The notes beneath the pieces are model-generated. The model saw nothing but the letters and a program-made list of their open reading frames with translations. It did no database searches and was not told where the DNA came from. This document shows positions 1 through 5,675 of a DNA stretch of 5,851 nucleotides, piece by piece. The stretch covers positions 1 through 5,851 of the forward strand of contig CAKPZU010000120.1 of assembly GCA_934215405.1 (NCBI GenBank). The letters run 5' to 3'. The stretch is from an uncultured Bacilli bacterium. Lineage in GTDB: Bacteria; Bacillota_I; Bacilli_A; RFN20; CAG-631. The first letter of the stretch is position 1. The number at the start of each line of letters is the position of its first letter. The position numbers and the translations under genes were made by a program.

Positions 1-1067
1 TCAATTGGTAAAAACATTATGGCAAAGCTAGTAGTATTTGGCTCATCAATATATTTATTTGCAATCTCACTAGCAAATTTTTTGATATTATTTTTTAATT
101 CTTTTCTAGCAGTATCTATTGCTTCCTTATTATTGCTATTAATAGCATTTAAAATCTTATTATAGGATTCTGTTGGGAATTTTGAATCAACTGGTAAATA
201 TATAAAGTTTCCATCATTACCTGGCATTTTTATAGCATATTCAACAGCATCATTACTTCCTTTTTTAGTTTTAACATTTTCTTCATATTGTCCTTTAACT
301 AATATTTCTCTAATTAAATTGCCCAAAATTACTTCGCCAACAATTCCTTTAATTTTTACATTAGCAAAAACATTTTTAAGTGAGCTAACATCACTTGCTA
401 AGCTTTTTATTTCACCAATTGTTTTATTAACACCGCTTATTTGTTCAAGAACATTTTTAAAGGAATTATTTAATCTTTCCTCTAGCATGTTTTGTAGCTT
501 TTCATCAACAACGCCTTGAATTTTATCTAGCTTTTCATTATTGTCCTTTCTTATATTTTCTAAATTAGTAGCAACACTTTTATCTATTAAATCAACCTTT
601 TCCTTTAAAGCCAGTGTAAATTCATTTAATCTTTCATTCATCGCTTTAATTGATTTTTCGTTATTGTCGCTTACTAATTTGTTTATATCCTTAAATGATA
701 GATCTAGCTTTGAGGCATTTTCTAATTGCTGCTTTATTATTGAGTCATTTAATGATTGAGCTTTTATTAATATTTTTTCATTAAATTCATTATTTAATTT
801 TATTAATTCAATATGAAAGGCATTATTATTATTTTTTAAATCATCAATGCTTTTCTTTAAATCATCATATTTTAAATTTATTTGCTCTATAAATGATTTA
901 TTTATTGCTTCAATATTTGCTGAAATAGCTTTTATAGCTATATCATTTAAATCAGTAGCTTGATTATTTTTAATGTGTTTTTTTCTAATAAGCAAGCAAA
1001 GGATTATTATATTTAAAGCTAAGCAAGCTACAATTATTACTAAATTTATTATTTCATTAATTTTCAT
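1..1067 (-). CDS. rmuC: RmuC family DNA recombination protein, 3' end missing
   Basis: The gene starts at an ATG (1067-1065) and stays open to the window edge: 355 whole codons with no stop, so the C-terminus is missing. Known RmuC proteins are usually over 400 residues. They limit DNA inversions and rearrangements and contain a nuclease-like fold; the exact biochemistry is poorly known. Visible here: an N-terminal membrane helix (about residues 7-27, rich in I/L/V with two Cys), then a Lys-rich turn. A long heptad-like coiled coil rich in Asn, Lys, Glu and Leu follows (about 40-215). The RmuC core then begins, recognised by KIQGVVDEKLQ (182-192), the VKIKGIVGEVILGNLI segment (237-252), LPVDSKFP (291-298) and the KYIDEPNTTSFAIMFLP run near the edge. 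The usual Trp of the (K/R)GxWGE motif is Val here. It appears to be a single-gene unit. The family call is from remembered motifs and is strong. Confidence 0.9.
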   Translation of the reverse strand, partial: MKINEIINLVIIVACLALNIIILCLLIRKKHIKNNQATDLNDIAIKAISANIEAINKSFIEQINLKYDDLKKSIDDLKNNNNAFHIELIKLNNEFNEKILIKAQSLNDSIIKQQLENASKLDLSFKDINKLVSDNNEKSIKAMNERLNEFTLALKEKVDLIDKSVATNLENIRKDNNEKLDKIQGVVDEKLQNMLEERLNNSFKNVLEQISGVNKTIGEIKSLASDVSSLKNVFANVKIKGIVGEVILGNLIREILVKGQYEENVKTKKGSNDAVEYAIKMPGNDGNFIYLPVDSKFPTESYNKILNAINSNNKEAIDTARKELKNNIKKFASEIANKYIDEPNTTSFAIMFLPI

Positions 1068-1082
1068 ATTCTTATTATTGGT

Positions 1083-1088
1083 TCCTTT
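1083..1088 (-). promoter_or_regulatory. Probable ribosome binding site of rmuC, unusually far from the start
   Basis: AAAGGA reads toward the rmuC ATG but lies 15 bases before it; 5 to 10 is usual. No in-frame ATG, GTG or TTG lies between the two, so the ATG at 1067 remains the best start. Initiation may be weak, or the purine-rich AATAAGAAT just before the ATG may help. Confidence 0.45.
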
Positions 1089-1094
1089 TAATTT

Positions 1095-1124
1095 ATTATA
1101 GCAAATAATTAATAAATATTTCCA
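1095..1124 (-). promoter_or_regulatory. Sigma-A promoter with extended -10 for rmuC
   Basis: A perfect TATAAT (1100-1095) is preceded by TGC, giving the extended -10 form TGnTATAAT. A modest -35, TGGAAA (1124-1119, four of six against TTGACA), sits 18 bases upstream. The expected transcription start is near 1088, leaving a leader of only about 20 bases, so the Shine-Dalgarno would lie almost at the 5' end. The region is very AT-rich, so the -35 is less certain than the -10. Confidence 0.6.
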
Positions 1125-1127
1125 TTA

Positions 1128-1139
1128 AATGTAAACATT
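1128..1139. repeat. 12-bp palindrome upstream of the rmuC promoter
   Basis: AATGT-AA-ACATT is a perfect inverted repeat with two central bases, just upstream of the proposed rmuC -35. Its core (TGTTTACA on the minus strand) occurs again in front of the lipoprotein gene at 2749-2756, and I did not see it elsewhere in the window. It could be an operator, or only a TTTACA -35-like element in AT-rich sequence. Confidence 0.4.
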
Positions 1140-1154
1140 ATTTAAAGGAATAAT

Positions 1155-1183
1155 AAAAGGACATAATAATCAATACTATGTCC
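1155..1183 (-). terminator. Rho-independent terminator of the lipoprotein gene
   Basis: Read on the minus strand, GGACATA (1183-1177) pairs with TATGTCC (1165-1159). Three more inner pairs (one G-U) extend the stem to about 10 bp with a 5-base loop. TTTTATTATT follows the stem. It lies 24 bases past the lipoprotein stop. The other strand has no T-run directly after the stem, so it is directional. Confidence 0.8.
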
Positions 1184-1207
1184 AATTAAAATCTAAAATA
1201 TTTAAAA

Positions 1208-2668
1208 TTATTTTGTTTTGCTTTCGATTTCTTTAACCCAATCATTTATTAGGTTATTTGTTTTCTCAGTATAGTATTTTGTTAAATTCTCTTCATTCTT
1301 TACAGTAGGAAGAGATAAAATAATTAATGAATCATATACTTCTTGTCCTTTAGCAATTAAAGCATCATCCTTTAAGTCAGTAGCTTTCTTATTATAATAG
1401 AAATATTTATGGTAAACTGTAACTGGTGCAGTTAATGATACTACTACCATTTTTCCTTCTAATTCATAGCTTACTTGAGCATTCTTTAATGATTCTTCAC
1501 TCTTAGCATGATCATCTGTCATTGTTAAGCAAACATTATTAATTTCATTTATAATCTTTTTATTATCAATTCCAGCAAGATTACTATATAAATAATCAAT
1601 TTGAGTAAGGTTAGTTGGAGTAAGACATGATGCTACAATCCAAAATCCACCTTGTGGAATTACTTTTTCATAATTGAATTTTTTGTTTTCATCTGCTTCA
1701 TTAAAATCAGAAGCGAAAACAAAAGCTGGATTTGTTTTATAGTCCTTATAATATGACCAATATTTTGGACGAGGATTGTTTTCACTTAAAACAATATCAA
1801 TTGGCTCATTATAAGAAACCTTTGCTAAATAAGCAACATGGCCATTTCCATCAATAATAATTTCATAGTTTTTCTCTTCATTAGCTGCATTACTTGTAGC
1901 TGGTTCATAAGGAGGAAGATATGTTGTATTAGGTAATGTTTCTTCCTTCTCATTAACATAATGAGGAATTGTGAATTTTGTAGCATCGTAAGTTGCTGCT
2001 ACAGCACCAGTTTCATCCCAAAGTGTTAATTGATTAGCACCAAATCCTTGTGTTGGAAGTTCTTTGTTATAAAAAGTATTTGGAGTTTTTGTTGAATATA
2101 AATTTATAGCATAATCTCCATCCTTTTCGATCATTTCAAATTTTAACTTTCCTTTTTTAGCGCCAGTTGTATATATATATGTTCTAGGATCAAGATATTT
2201 AACCTCTTCTTCCTTGCTTGGAATATCAATCTTTGTATTTTTAATTGCAGTTTCAATATCTTCATAGTAGTAAACTGTTGTTTTTGCACTAATAATACCA
2301 CGCTTTAATGTAACCTCAACTGGACCATTAGGGCATTCCTCAGGTAATCTTGAAATACTCCATGTTACTCCAGCTGCTCCATTAGTAAGAGGCTTGTATT
2401 GCTCAAATGTTTCGTTCCATCTTTCAAATTTAGTAACGTTACTTTCAGTAAGCTTATCTCCCTTAACAAATATTGTTTTATTTAATTCAATAATAAATTC
2501 ATCTTTTTGTCCTGTTTGCTCACTATTAGAGCTTTCAGTAATTTCACTACTTTCATTACTTTCAGTATTTTCAGTATTTTCTGAATTAGATGTAGCATTT
2601 GTATTACATGCTCCTAATAAACTAATAGCAGAGGCAAACATAATCAATTTAATTAAACTATTTTTCAT
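1208..2668 (-). CDS. Secreted lipoprotein of unknown function, possible Ig-like domain
   Basis: A 486-residue protein with a lipoprotein signal peptide: Lys at positions 2 and 7, a hydrophobic stretch, and the lipobox LGAC with the modified Cys at 21. It should be anchored to the outer face of the membrane. Residues 22-54 are a Ser/Glu/Asn/Thr-rich acidic linker, as is usual between lipid anchor and folded domain. About 57-138, starting at KTIFVKGDKLT and ending in alternating beta-like residues (GPVEVTLKRGIISAKTTVYY), resembles the bacterial Ig-like pattern of a Gly-Asp turn after a Lys-Thr strand; this is an inference. The middle contains an acidic Gly turn (IIIDGNGHVAYL, 270-281) and an aromatic-rich segment (YWSYYKDY, 303-310) followed by KVIPQGGFWIVASC (335-348). 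The C-terminus (457-486) is probably helical. No catalytic motif or transporter signature was recognised. It has its own promoter, Shine-Dalgarno and terminator. A surface binding role is possible but unproven. Confidence 0.88.
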   Translation of the reverse strand: MKNSLIKLIMFASAISLLGACNTNATSNSENTENTESNESSEITESSNSEQTGQKDEFIIELNKTIFVKGDKLTESNVTKFERWNETFEQYKPLTNGAAGVTWSISRLPEECPNGPVEVTLKRGIISAKTTVYYYEDIETAIKNTKIDIPSKEEEVKYLDPRTYIYTTGAKKGKLKFEMIEKDGDYAINLYSTKTPNTFYNKELPTQGFGANQLTLWDETGAVAATYDATKFTIPHYVNEKEETLPNTTYLPPYEPATSNAANEEKNYEIIIDGNGHVAYLAKVSYNEPIDIVLSENNPRPKYWSYYKDYKTNPAFVFASDFNEADENKKFNYEKVIPQGGFWIVASCLTPTNLTQIDYLYSNLAGIDNKKIINEINNVCLTMTDDHAKSEESLKNAQVSYELEGKMVVVSLTAPVTVYHKYFYYNKKATDLKDDALIAKGQEVYDSLIILSLPTVKNEENLTKYYTEKTNNLINDWVKEIESKTK

Positions 2669-2676
2669 TTTAATTT

Positions 2677-2683
2677 TCCTTTC
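2677..2683 (-). promoter_or_regulatory. Ribosome binding site of the lipoprotein gene
   Basis: GAAAGGA lies 8 bases before the ATG at 2668. Together with the Lys-hydrophobic-lipobox N-terminus it fixes the start of this gene. Confidence 0.75.
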
Positions 2684-2725
2684 TTAATATTAATAGATAT
2701 TAATATTTATTTGCTTTTCATATTA

Positions 2726-2754
2726 ATTATATTTTTTTTGCTTTAATTTGTAAA
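2726..2754 (-). promoter_or_regulatory. Strong sigma-A promoter of the lipoprotein gene
   Basis: TTTACA (2754-2749, five of six against TTGACA) and a perfect TATAAT (2731-2726) are separated by exactly 17 bases, eight of which form an A-tract next to the -10. Transcription would start near 2719, giving a leader of about 50 bases. The stretch from here to the spoIIQ terminator (2758-2848) is AT-rich and shows no other clear element. Confidence 0.75.
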
Positions 2755-2757
2755 CAA
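2748..2757. repeat. Small palindrome overlapping the lipoprotein -35
   Basis: TTGT-AA-ACAA is a 10-bp inverted repeat overlapping the -35 hexamer. It shares the 8-base core TGTTTACA (minus strand) with the palindrome upstream of rmuC. A protein bound here would be expected to block the promoter. The match may also simply reflect two TTTACA hexamers. Confidence 0.4.
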
Positions 2758-2848
2758 TTTATTATATATAATAGGCTTTATGAAAAAAAATGGCAAAAAA
2801 ATAATGATTAAAATCACTTAATTCTCTTTTAAGTCTTTACCTTTAAAG

Positions 2849-2890
2849 AAAAAAAAGACCTAAGTGTTACTAAGCGTAACGCAAAAGTCT
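2849..2890 (-). terminator. Strong Rho-independent terminator of the spoIIQ-like gene
   Basis: On the minus strand a 7-bp stem (GCGTTAC with GTAACAC, one G-U pair, loop GCTTA) is closed by a second 4-bp stem (AGAC 2890-2887 with GTCT 2859-2856) across a 4+4 internal loop. A run of eight Ts (2856-2849) follows directly. It lies 31 bases past the spoIIQ stop and separates that gene from the lipoprotein gene. A competing 6-bp pairing of GTCTTT (2859-2854) with AAAGAC (2838-2833) is also possible. Confidence 0.85.
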
Positions 2891-2921
2891 AAATTAAATC
2901 ATTTTATTTTGTTATTTTCTT

Positions 2922-3590
2922 TTATTTAATTGCTTCTTTAATAGTTTTATCATATAGCTTTAATGGATTAACAAATTTATCCTTAAGTTCAATTGCAAAA
3001 TGCAAATGATTACCTAAATTTGCATTAATTATGGAAGTTCCAGATTTTCCAATAGTTTGTCCATTATCTATTTTATCATTGACCATGACACTAACATTTG
3101 ATAAGCCACAATAATGTGCTCTTAAGCCATCTTTATTTTCAACCACCACAGACAATCCATATAAGCTATCATTTAATTTTTCAACAACTGTTCCTGAAAA
3201 TGCATTAACAACTGTAAAAGATTCATTGTTAAATGTATAATCAACTCCAATTGATGGAACAAATTTATTATCATAATTAATTAAAGCCTGACTTTTAATG
3301 TCAATTGAATCTGATGAATCAAAGAAGTATCTTGATATTTTTGCATTTACGGTAAAAGGCATTCTAATTTTTTCTTCAACCTGTATTTGACTGCTGCTGT
3401 TTTCTTGTGAACTTTTTTCTGAGTCTTCAACATTAACACTAGTATTTGAAATTTTTGAAACAGGCGATGAATTTGAATTGCTAATTACTAAGCCAACGCA
3501 TAGAACAAATACTAAAGATATTGATGTTAATATAACTCCAAAAGCTGATTTTTTAAACCATTTACCTATTCTTTTTATTAATGAATCCAC
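2922..3590 (-). CDS. spoIIQ: SpoIIQ-like sporulation protein with degenerate LytM (M23) domain
   Basis: A 222-residue bitopic membrane protein: a short basic cytoplasmic N-terminus, one membrane helix (about 16-37), a Ser/Asn-rich linker (38-73) and an extracytoplasmic LytM/M23 domain (about 78-213). In sporulating Bacilli, SpoIIQ is made in the forespore and binds SpoIIIAH of the mother cell across the septum, supporting engulfment and the feeding channel. The segment YDNKFVPSIGVDY (106-118) matches the SpoIIQ style. Against active LytM enzymes, the first zinc His of HxGxD is Ser113 (Asp117 is kept). The catalytic His of YxHLS is Gly162. The HLH motif (195-197) remains. The protein is therefore probably not a peptidase, as in Bacillus subtilis SpoIIQ. 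It starts with GTG; an in-frame TGA lies two codons upstream and GAGGTG seven bases upstream. It is shorter than B. subtilis SpoIIQ (about 283). The position after atpC-DUF1146 fits. The alternative is another M23-like pseudoenzyme. Confidence 0.82.
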   Translation of the reverse strand: MDSLIKRIGKWFKKSAFGVILTSISLVFVLCVGLVISNSNSSPVSKISNTSVNVEDSEKSSQENSSSQIQVEEKIRMPFTVNAKISRYFFDSSDSIDIKSQALINYDNKFVPSIGVDYTFNNESFTVVNAFSGTVVEKLNDSLYGLSVVVENKDGLRAHYCGLSNVSVMVNDKIDNGQTIGKSGTSIINANLGNHLHFAIELKDKFVNPLKLYDKTIKEAIK

Positions 3591-3597
3591 TATATTT

Positions 3598-3603
3598 CAC
3601 CTC
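3598..3603 (-). promoter_or_regulatory. Ribosome binding site that fixes the GTG start of spoIIQ
   Basis: GAGGTG lies 7 bases before the GTG at 3590-3588. There is no ATG in this frame between the upstream TGA and the membrane helix, so this site decides for the non-ATG start. Confidence 0.8.
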
Positions 3604-3608
3604 ATATA

Positions 3609-3638
3609 CATTTTTAACAATTTTTAAGGTGATTATAC
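3609..3638 (-). promoter_or_regulatory. Candidate sigma-F promoter of spoIIQ
   Basis: GTATA (3638-3634) matches the sigma-F -35 consensus GYATA. After exactly 15 bases comes GTTAAAAATG (3618-3609), matching every position of the -10 consensus GGNNANAHTR except the second G. The known spoIIQ of Bacillus subtilis is read by sigma-F. The predicted transcript would begin very close to the Shine-Dalgarno, leaving a leader of about 14 bases. The same bases also contain a perfect TATAAT (3637-3632), but the sequence 17 bases upstream of it, ATAAAA, is a poor -35, so a sigma-A reading is less convincing though not excluded. Confidence 0.5.
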
Positions 3639-3639
3639 G

Positions 3640-3671
3640 AAAAAAGAGATAAAATTTTATTTCTATCTCTT
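3640..3671 (-). terminator. Rho-independent terminator of the ATP synthase operon
   Basis: On the minus strand AAGAGATA (3671-3664) pairs with TATCTCTT (3651-3644), a perfect 8-bp stem. Four further A-T pairs can form beyond a one-base bulge. The T-run continues to 3640 (six Ts including the end of the stem). The stem has only two G-C pairs, so it may leak. Its 5' arm contains the first two bases in the window (3670, 3671) of the stop codon of the DUF1146 gene. Confidence 0.65.
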
Positions 3672-3873
3672 AATTAATAAATAATGTTATTATTGTAAAT
3701 AAAAATTCTTCAATTAAATATGTAAGTGATGCGCAAACAGCAAAAGCGGCTAAATAATAATCCACATTGCTTTTGGCTTTAATAAATTTTGAATAATCAA
3801 TTGATAATGAAACAAATAATGCAACAATTAGAGCTAAAGCTATACAGCATAAATGAATAACCTTAATTATCAT
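3670..3873 (-). CDS. DUF1146-type small membrane protein downstream of atpC (YwzB-like)
   Basis: A 67-residue protein with two predicted membrane helices (about 4-25 and 40-64) separated by a short charged loop containing DYSKFIKAK. Size, two-helix layout, the aromatic-basic loop and position directly after atpC match the DUF1146/YwzB family of Bacilli, whose function is unknown. Its ATG lies inside the end of atpC, overlapping by 11 bases in another frame, with only a weak Shine-Dalgarno. Translation is therefore probably coupled to atpC. It is the last gene of the atp operon, and its TAA lies in the terminator hairpin. A link to ATP synthase assembly or stability can be inferred only from position. 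The family assignment rests on context and architecture more than on sequence identity. Confidence 0.75.
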   Translation of the reverse strand: MIIKVIHLCCIALALIVALFVSLSIDYSKFIKAKSNVDYYLAAFAVCASLTYLIEEFLFTIITLFIN

Positions 3874-4264
3874 GCTTATTTAATGAAAGCCTATTAATTG
3901 CCTTTTTTAAAGCAATTTCAGCTCTTTTAATGTCTATATCACTATTTTGTGATTTAAGCCTTTCTTCAGCTCTATTTTTAGCCTTAATGGCTCTATCAAT
4001 ATCAATTTCATTATCCCTTTCAATTGCTGGAGTAATTATCTTACATTCATTTTCATCCTTAAATAATGTTCCACCAGCTATAGCAAATTCACTAATCACA
4101 CCATCATTTTTAATATAAGCATGTGATATTGAAATTTTTGAAATAATTGGTAAATGATTAGCTAATATAGTAACATTTCCAGAAGCAATTGTAATATTTA
4201 ATAAATCAACTTCACCTTCAAAATAAACGCCATTTAAATCAATGATTTTTAATTTTAATTTCAT
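3863..4264 (-). CDS. atpC: F1F0 ATP synthase epsilon subunit
   Basis: A 133-residue protein of normal length for the epsilon subunit, part of the central stalk of F1. It links rotation to the catalytic ring and can inhibit ATP hydrolysis. The N-terminal beta-sandwich (1-84) carries the family motif GNVTILANHLPI (29-40). The C-terminal helical hairpin (about 87-127) contains IDIDRA (87-92), which fits the I/LDxxRA motif that binds ATP in the Bacillus PS3 epsilon subunit, and RAEIALKKAINRL (114-126). The start lies one base after the atpD stop, so it is probably coupled to atpD; the only Shine-Dalgarno-like element is a weak GGA inside the end of atpD. The 3' end overlaps the DUF1146 gene. Confidence 0.95.
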   Translation of the reverse strand: MKLKLKIIDLNGVYFEGEVDLLNITIASGNVTILANHLPIISKISISHAYIKNDGVISEFAIAGGTLFKDENECKIITPAIERDNEIDIDRAIKAKNRAEERLKSQNSDIDIKRAEIALKKAINRLSLNKHDN

Positions 4265-4265
4265 G

Positions 4266-5666
4266 TTAATTATTTTCCAATTTCTTAGCTTTTTCTATAA
4301 CATCTTTAGCAGTTCCAACATACATAAAGGCCTGCTCTGGATATTCATCATACTTACCATCAATAATATCAGCAAATGAATCAACAGTATCCTTAACACT
4401 GACATAAATACCTGGAATATCTTGGAATTGAGCAGCAACATGTAAAGGCTGTGATAAAAAGTTTCTAATTCTTCTTGCTCTATTTACTAATTGCTTATCT
4501 TCTTCAGATAATTCATCCATACCCAAAATAGCAATAATATCCTGAAGTTCTTTATAACGTTGTAGAATTTGTAAAACCTTTGAAGCAACATCATAATGCT
4601 TTTGACCAACAATTTCAGGGTCTAGCATTCTACTTGATGATTCAAGTGGAGAAACAGCTGGATAAATACCTAATGAAGCAATATCTCTTGATAAAACTGT
4701 TTTAGCATCAAGATGAGTAAATGTTGTTGCAGGAGCTGGGTCAGTTAAATCATCAGCTGGAACATATACTGCTTGAACTGATGTAATTGATCCATCTTTA
4801 GTTGAAGTGATTCTTTCTTGAAGCTGTCCCATTTCAGTTGCTAGAGTTGGCTGATATCCAACGGCTGAAGGCATTCTTCCAAGTAATGCTGAAACTTCAG
4901 ATCCTGCTTGAGTAAATCTAAAAATATTATCGATAAATAATAAAACATCTTGATGTTGATAATCTCTAAAATATTCAGCCATAGTAAGGCCTGTTAAAGC
5001 AACTCTCATACGGCTTCCTGGTGGCTCATTCATTTGACCAAAAACTAGACATGTTTTATTAATAACCCCTGAATCACTCATTTCATGATATAAGTCATTA
5101 CCCTCTCTAGTTCTTTCACCAACACCTGTAAATACTGATATACCACCATGTTGGGTAGCAATATTATTAATTAGCTCTTGAATTAAAACAGTTTTTCCAA
5201 CACCTGCTCCACCAAAAAGTCCAATTTTTCCTCCCTTTGCATATGGACAAAGTAAGTCAATAACCTTAATACCTGTTTCAAGAATTTCTGCTTTAGTATT
5301 TTGCTTATCATAGCTTGGAGCTAGTCTATGAATTGGTAATTTAAGCTTAGCATCAACATTCCCTTTTCCATCAATTGGCTCACCTAAAACATTAAATAAG
5401 CGTCCAAGTGTTTCATTTCCAACTGGAACCATAATTGGTACATTTAAGGCTTTAGCCTTTAAGCCTCTAACTAAACCTTCTGTTGGCCCCATTGAAATAC
5501 ATCTTACAGTATCATCTCCAACGTGCTGAGCAACCTCAACAACTAGCTTTTGACCATTATTTTCTATTTCAATTGCTGTTCTAAGCCCTGGTAATTCATC
5601 AATAAACTTAATATCAACAACTGGACCTTGTATTTGACAAATAGTACCCCATAATACATTTTCCAT
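4266..5666 (-). CDS. atpD: F1F0 ATP synthase beta subunit, catalytic
   Basis: A 466-residue protein, the normal length, holding the catalytic sites of F1 at its interfaces with alpha. Order of parts: N-terminal beta-barrel (1-about 75); nucleotide-binding domain with Walker A GGAGVGKT (152-159, Lys158, Thr159), catalytic Glu184 in GERTREGNDLY, Walker B LLFIDNIF (Asp246) and PSAVGYQPTL (266-275); C-terminal helical domain with the regulatory DELSEED loop (384-390). All catalytic residues are present. The alpha/beta signature reads PAVSPLESSS (336-345) instead of the common PAVDPLDSTS, a conservative change away from the nucleotide. The ATG has a strong Shine-Dalgarno overlapping the atpG stop. 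It is the most conserved gene of the window and shows TGG coding Trp6. Confidence 0.99.
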   Translation of the reverse strand: MENVLWGTICQIQGPVVDIKFIDELPGLRTAIEIENNGQKLVVEVAQHVGDDTVRCISMGPTEGLVRGLKAKALNVPIMVPVGNETLGRLFNVLGEPIDGKGNVDAKLKLPIHRLAPSYDKQNTKAEILETGIKVIDLLCPYAKGGKIGLFGGAGVGKTVLIQELINNIATQHGGISVFTGVGERTREGNDLYHEMSDSGVINKTCLVFGQMNEPPGSRMRVALTGLTMAEYFRDYQHQDVLLFIDNIFRFTQAGSEVSALLGRMPSAVGYQPTLATEMGQLQERITSTKDGSITSVQAVYVPADDLTDPAPATTFTHLDAKTVLSRDIASLGIYPAVSPLESSSRMLDPEIVGQKHYDVASKVLQILQRYKELQDIIAILGMDELSEEDKQLVNRARRIRNFLSQPLHVAAQFQDIPGIYVSVKDTVDSFADIIDGKYDEYPEQAFMYVGTAKDVIEKAKKLENN

Positions 5667-5675
5667 GAATTATTA

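Noticed and set aside
319..759. Two plus-strand open frames (319-519 and 541-759)
   Set aside because: They lie opposite the coiled-coil and core part of rmuC. Their Ser/Leu/Phe-rich products are what the complement of Asn/Lys/Glu-rich coding DNA gives, and they lack convincing Shine-Dalgarno sites.
2394..2687. Plus-strand open frame of 97 codons with hydrophobic Leu/Ser-rich product
   Set aside because: It is the antisense of the lipoprotein signal peptide and acidic linker. It has no promoter or ribosome site of its own.
2758..2848. Small gene or riboswitch between the lipoprotein promoter and the spoIIQ terminator
   Set aside because: The stretch is AT-rich with only short weak hairpins and no open frame with a ribosome site. 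It lies upstream of the promoter, so it cannot be a leader of the lipoprotein mRNA.
2922..3590. Active M23 cell-wall endopeptidase
   Set aside because: The first zinc His and the catalytic His are replaced by Ser113 and Gly162. Only Asp117 and the HLH motif remain.
3930..4118. Plus-strand open frame of 62 codons
   Set aside because: Antisense of atpC, whose protein sequence is clearly conserved.
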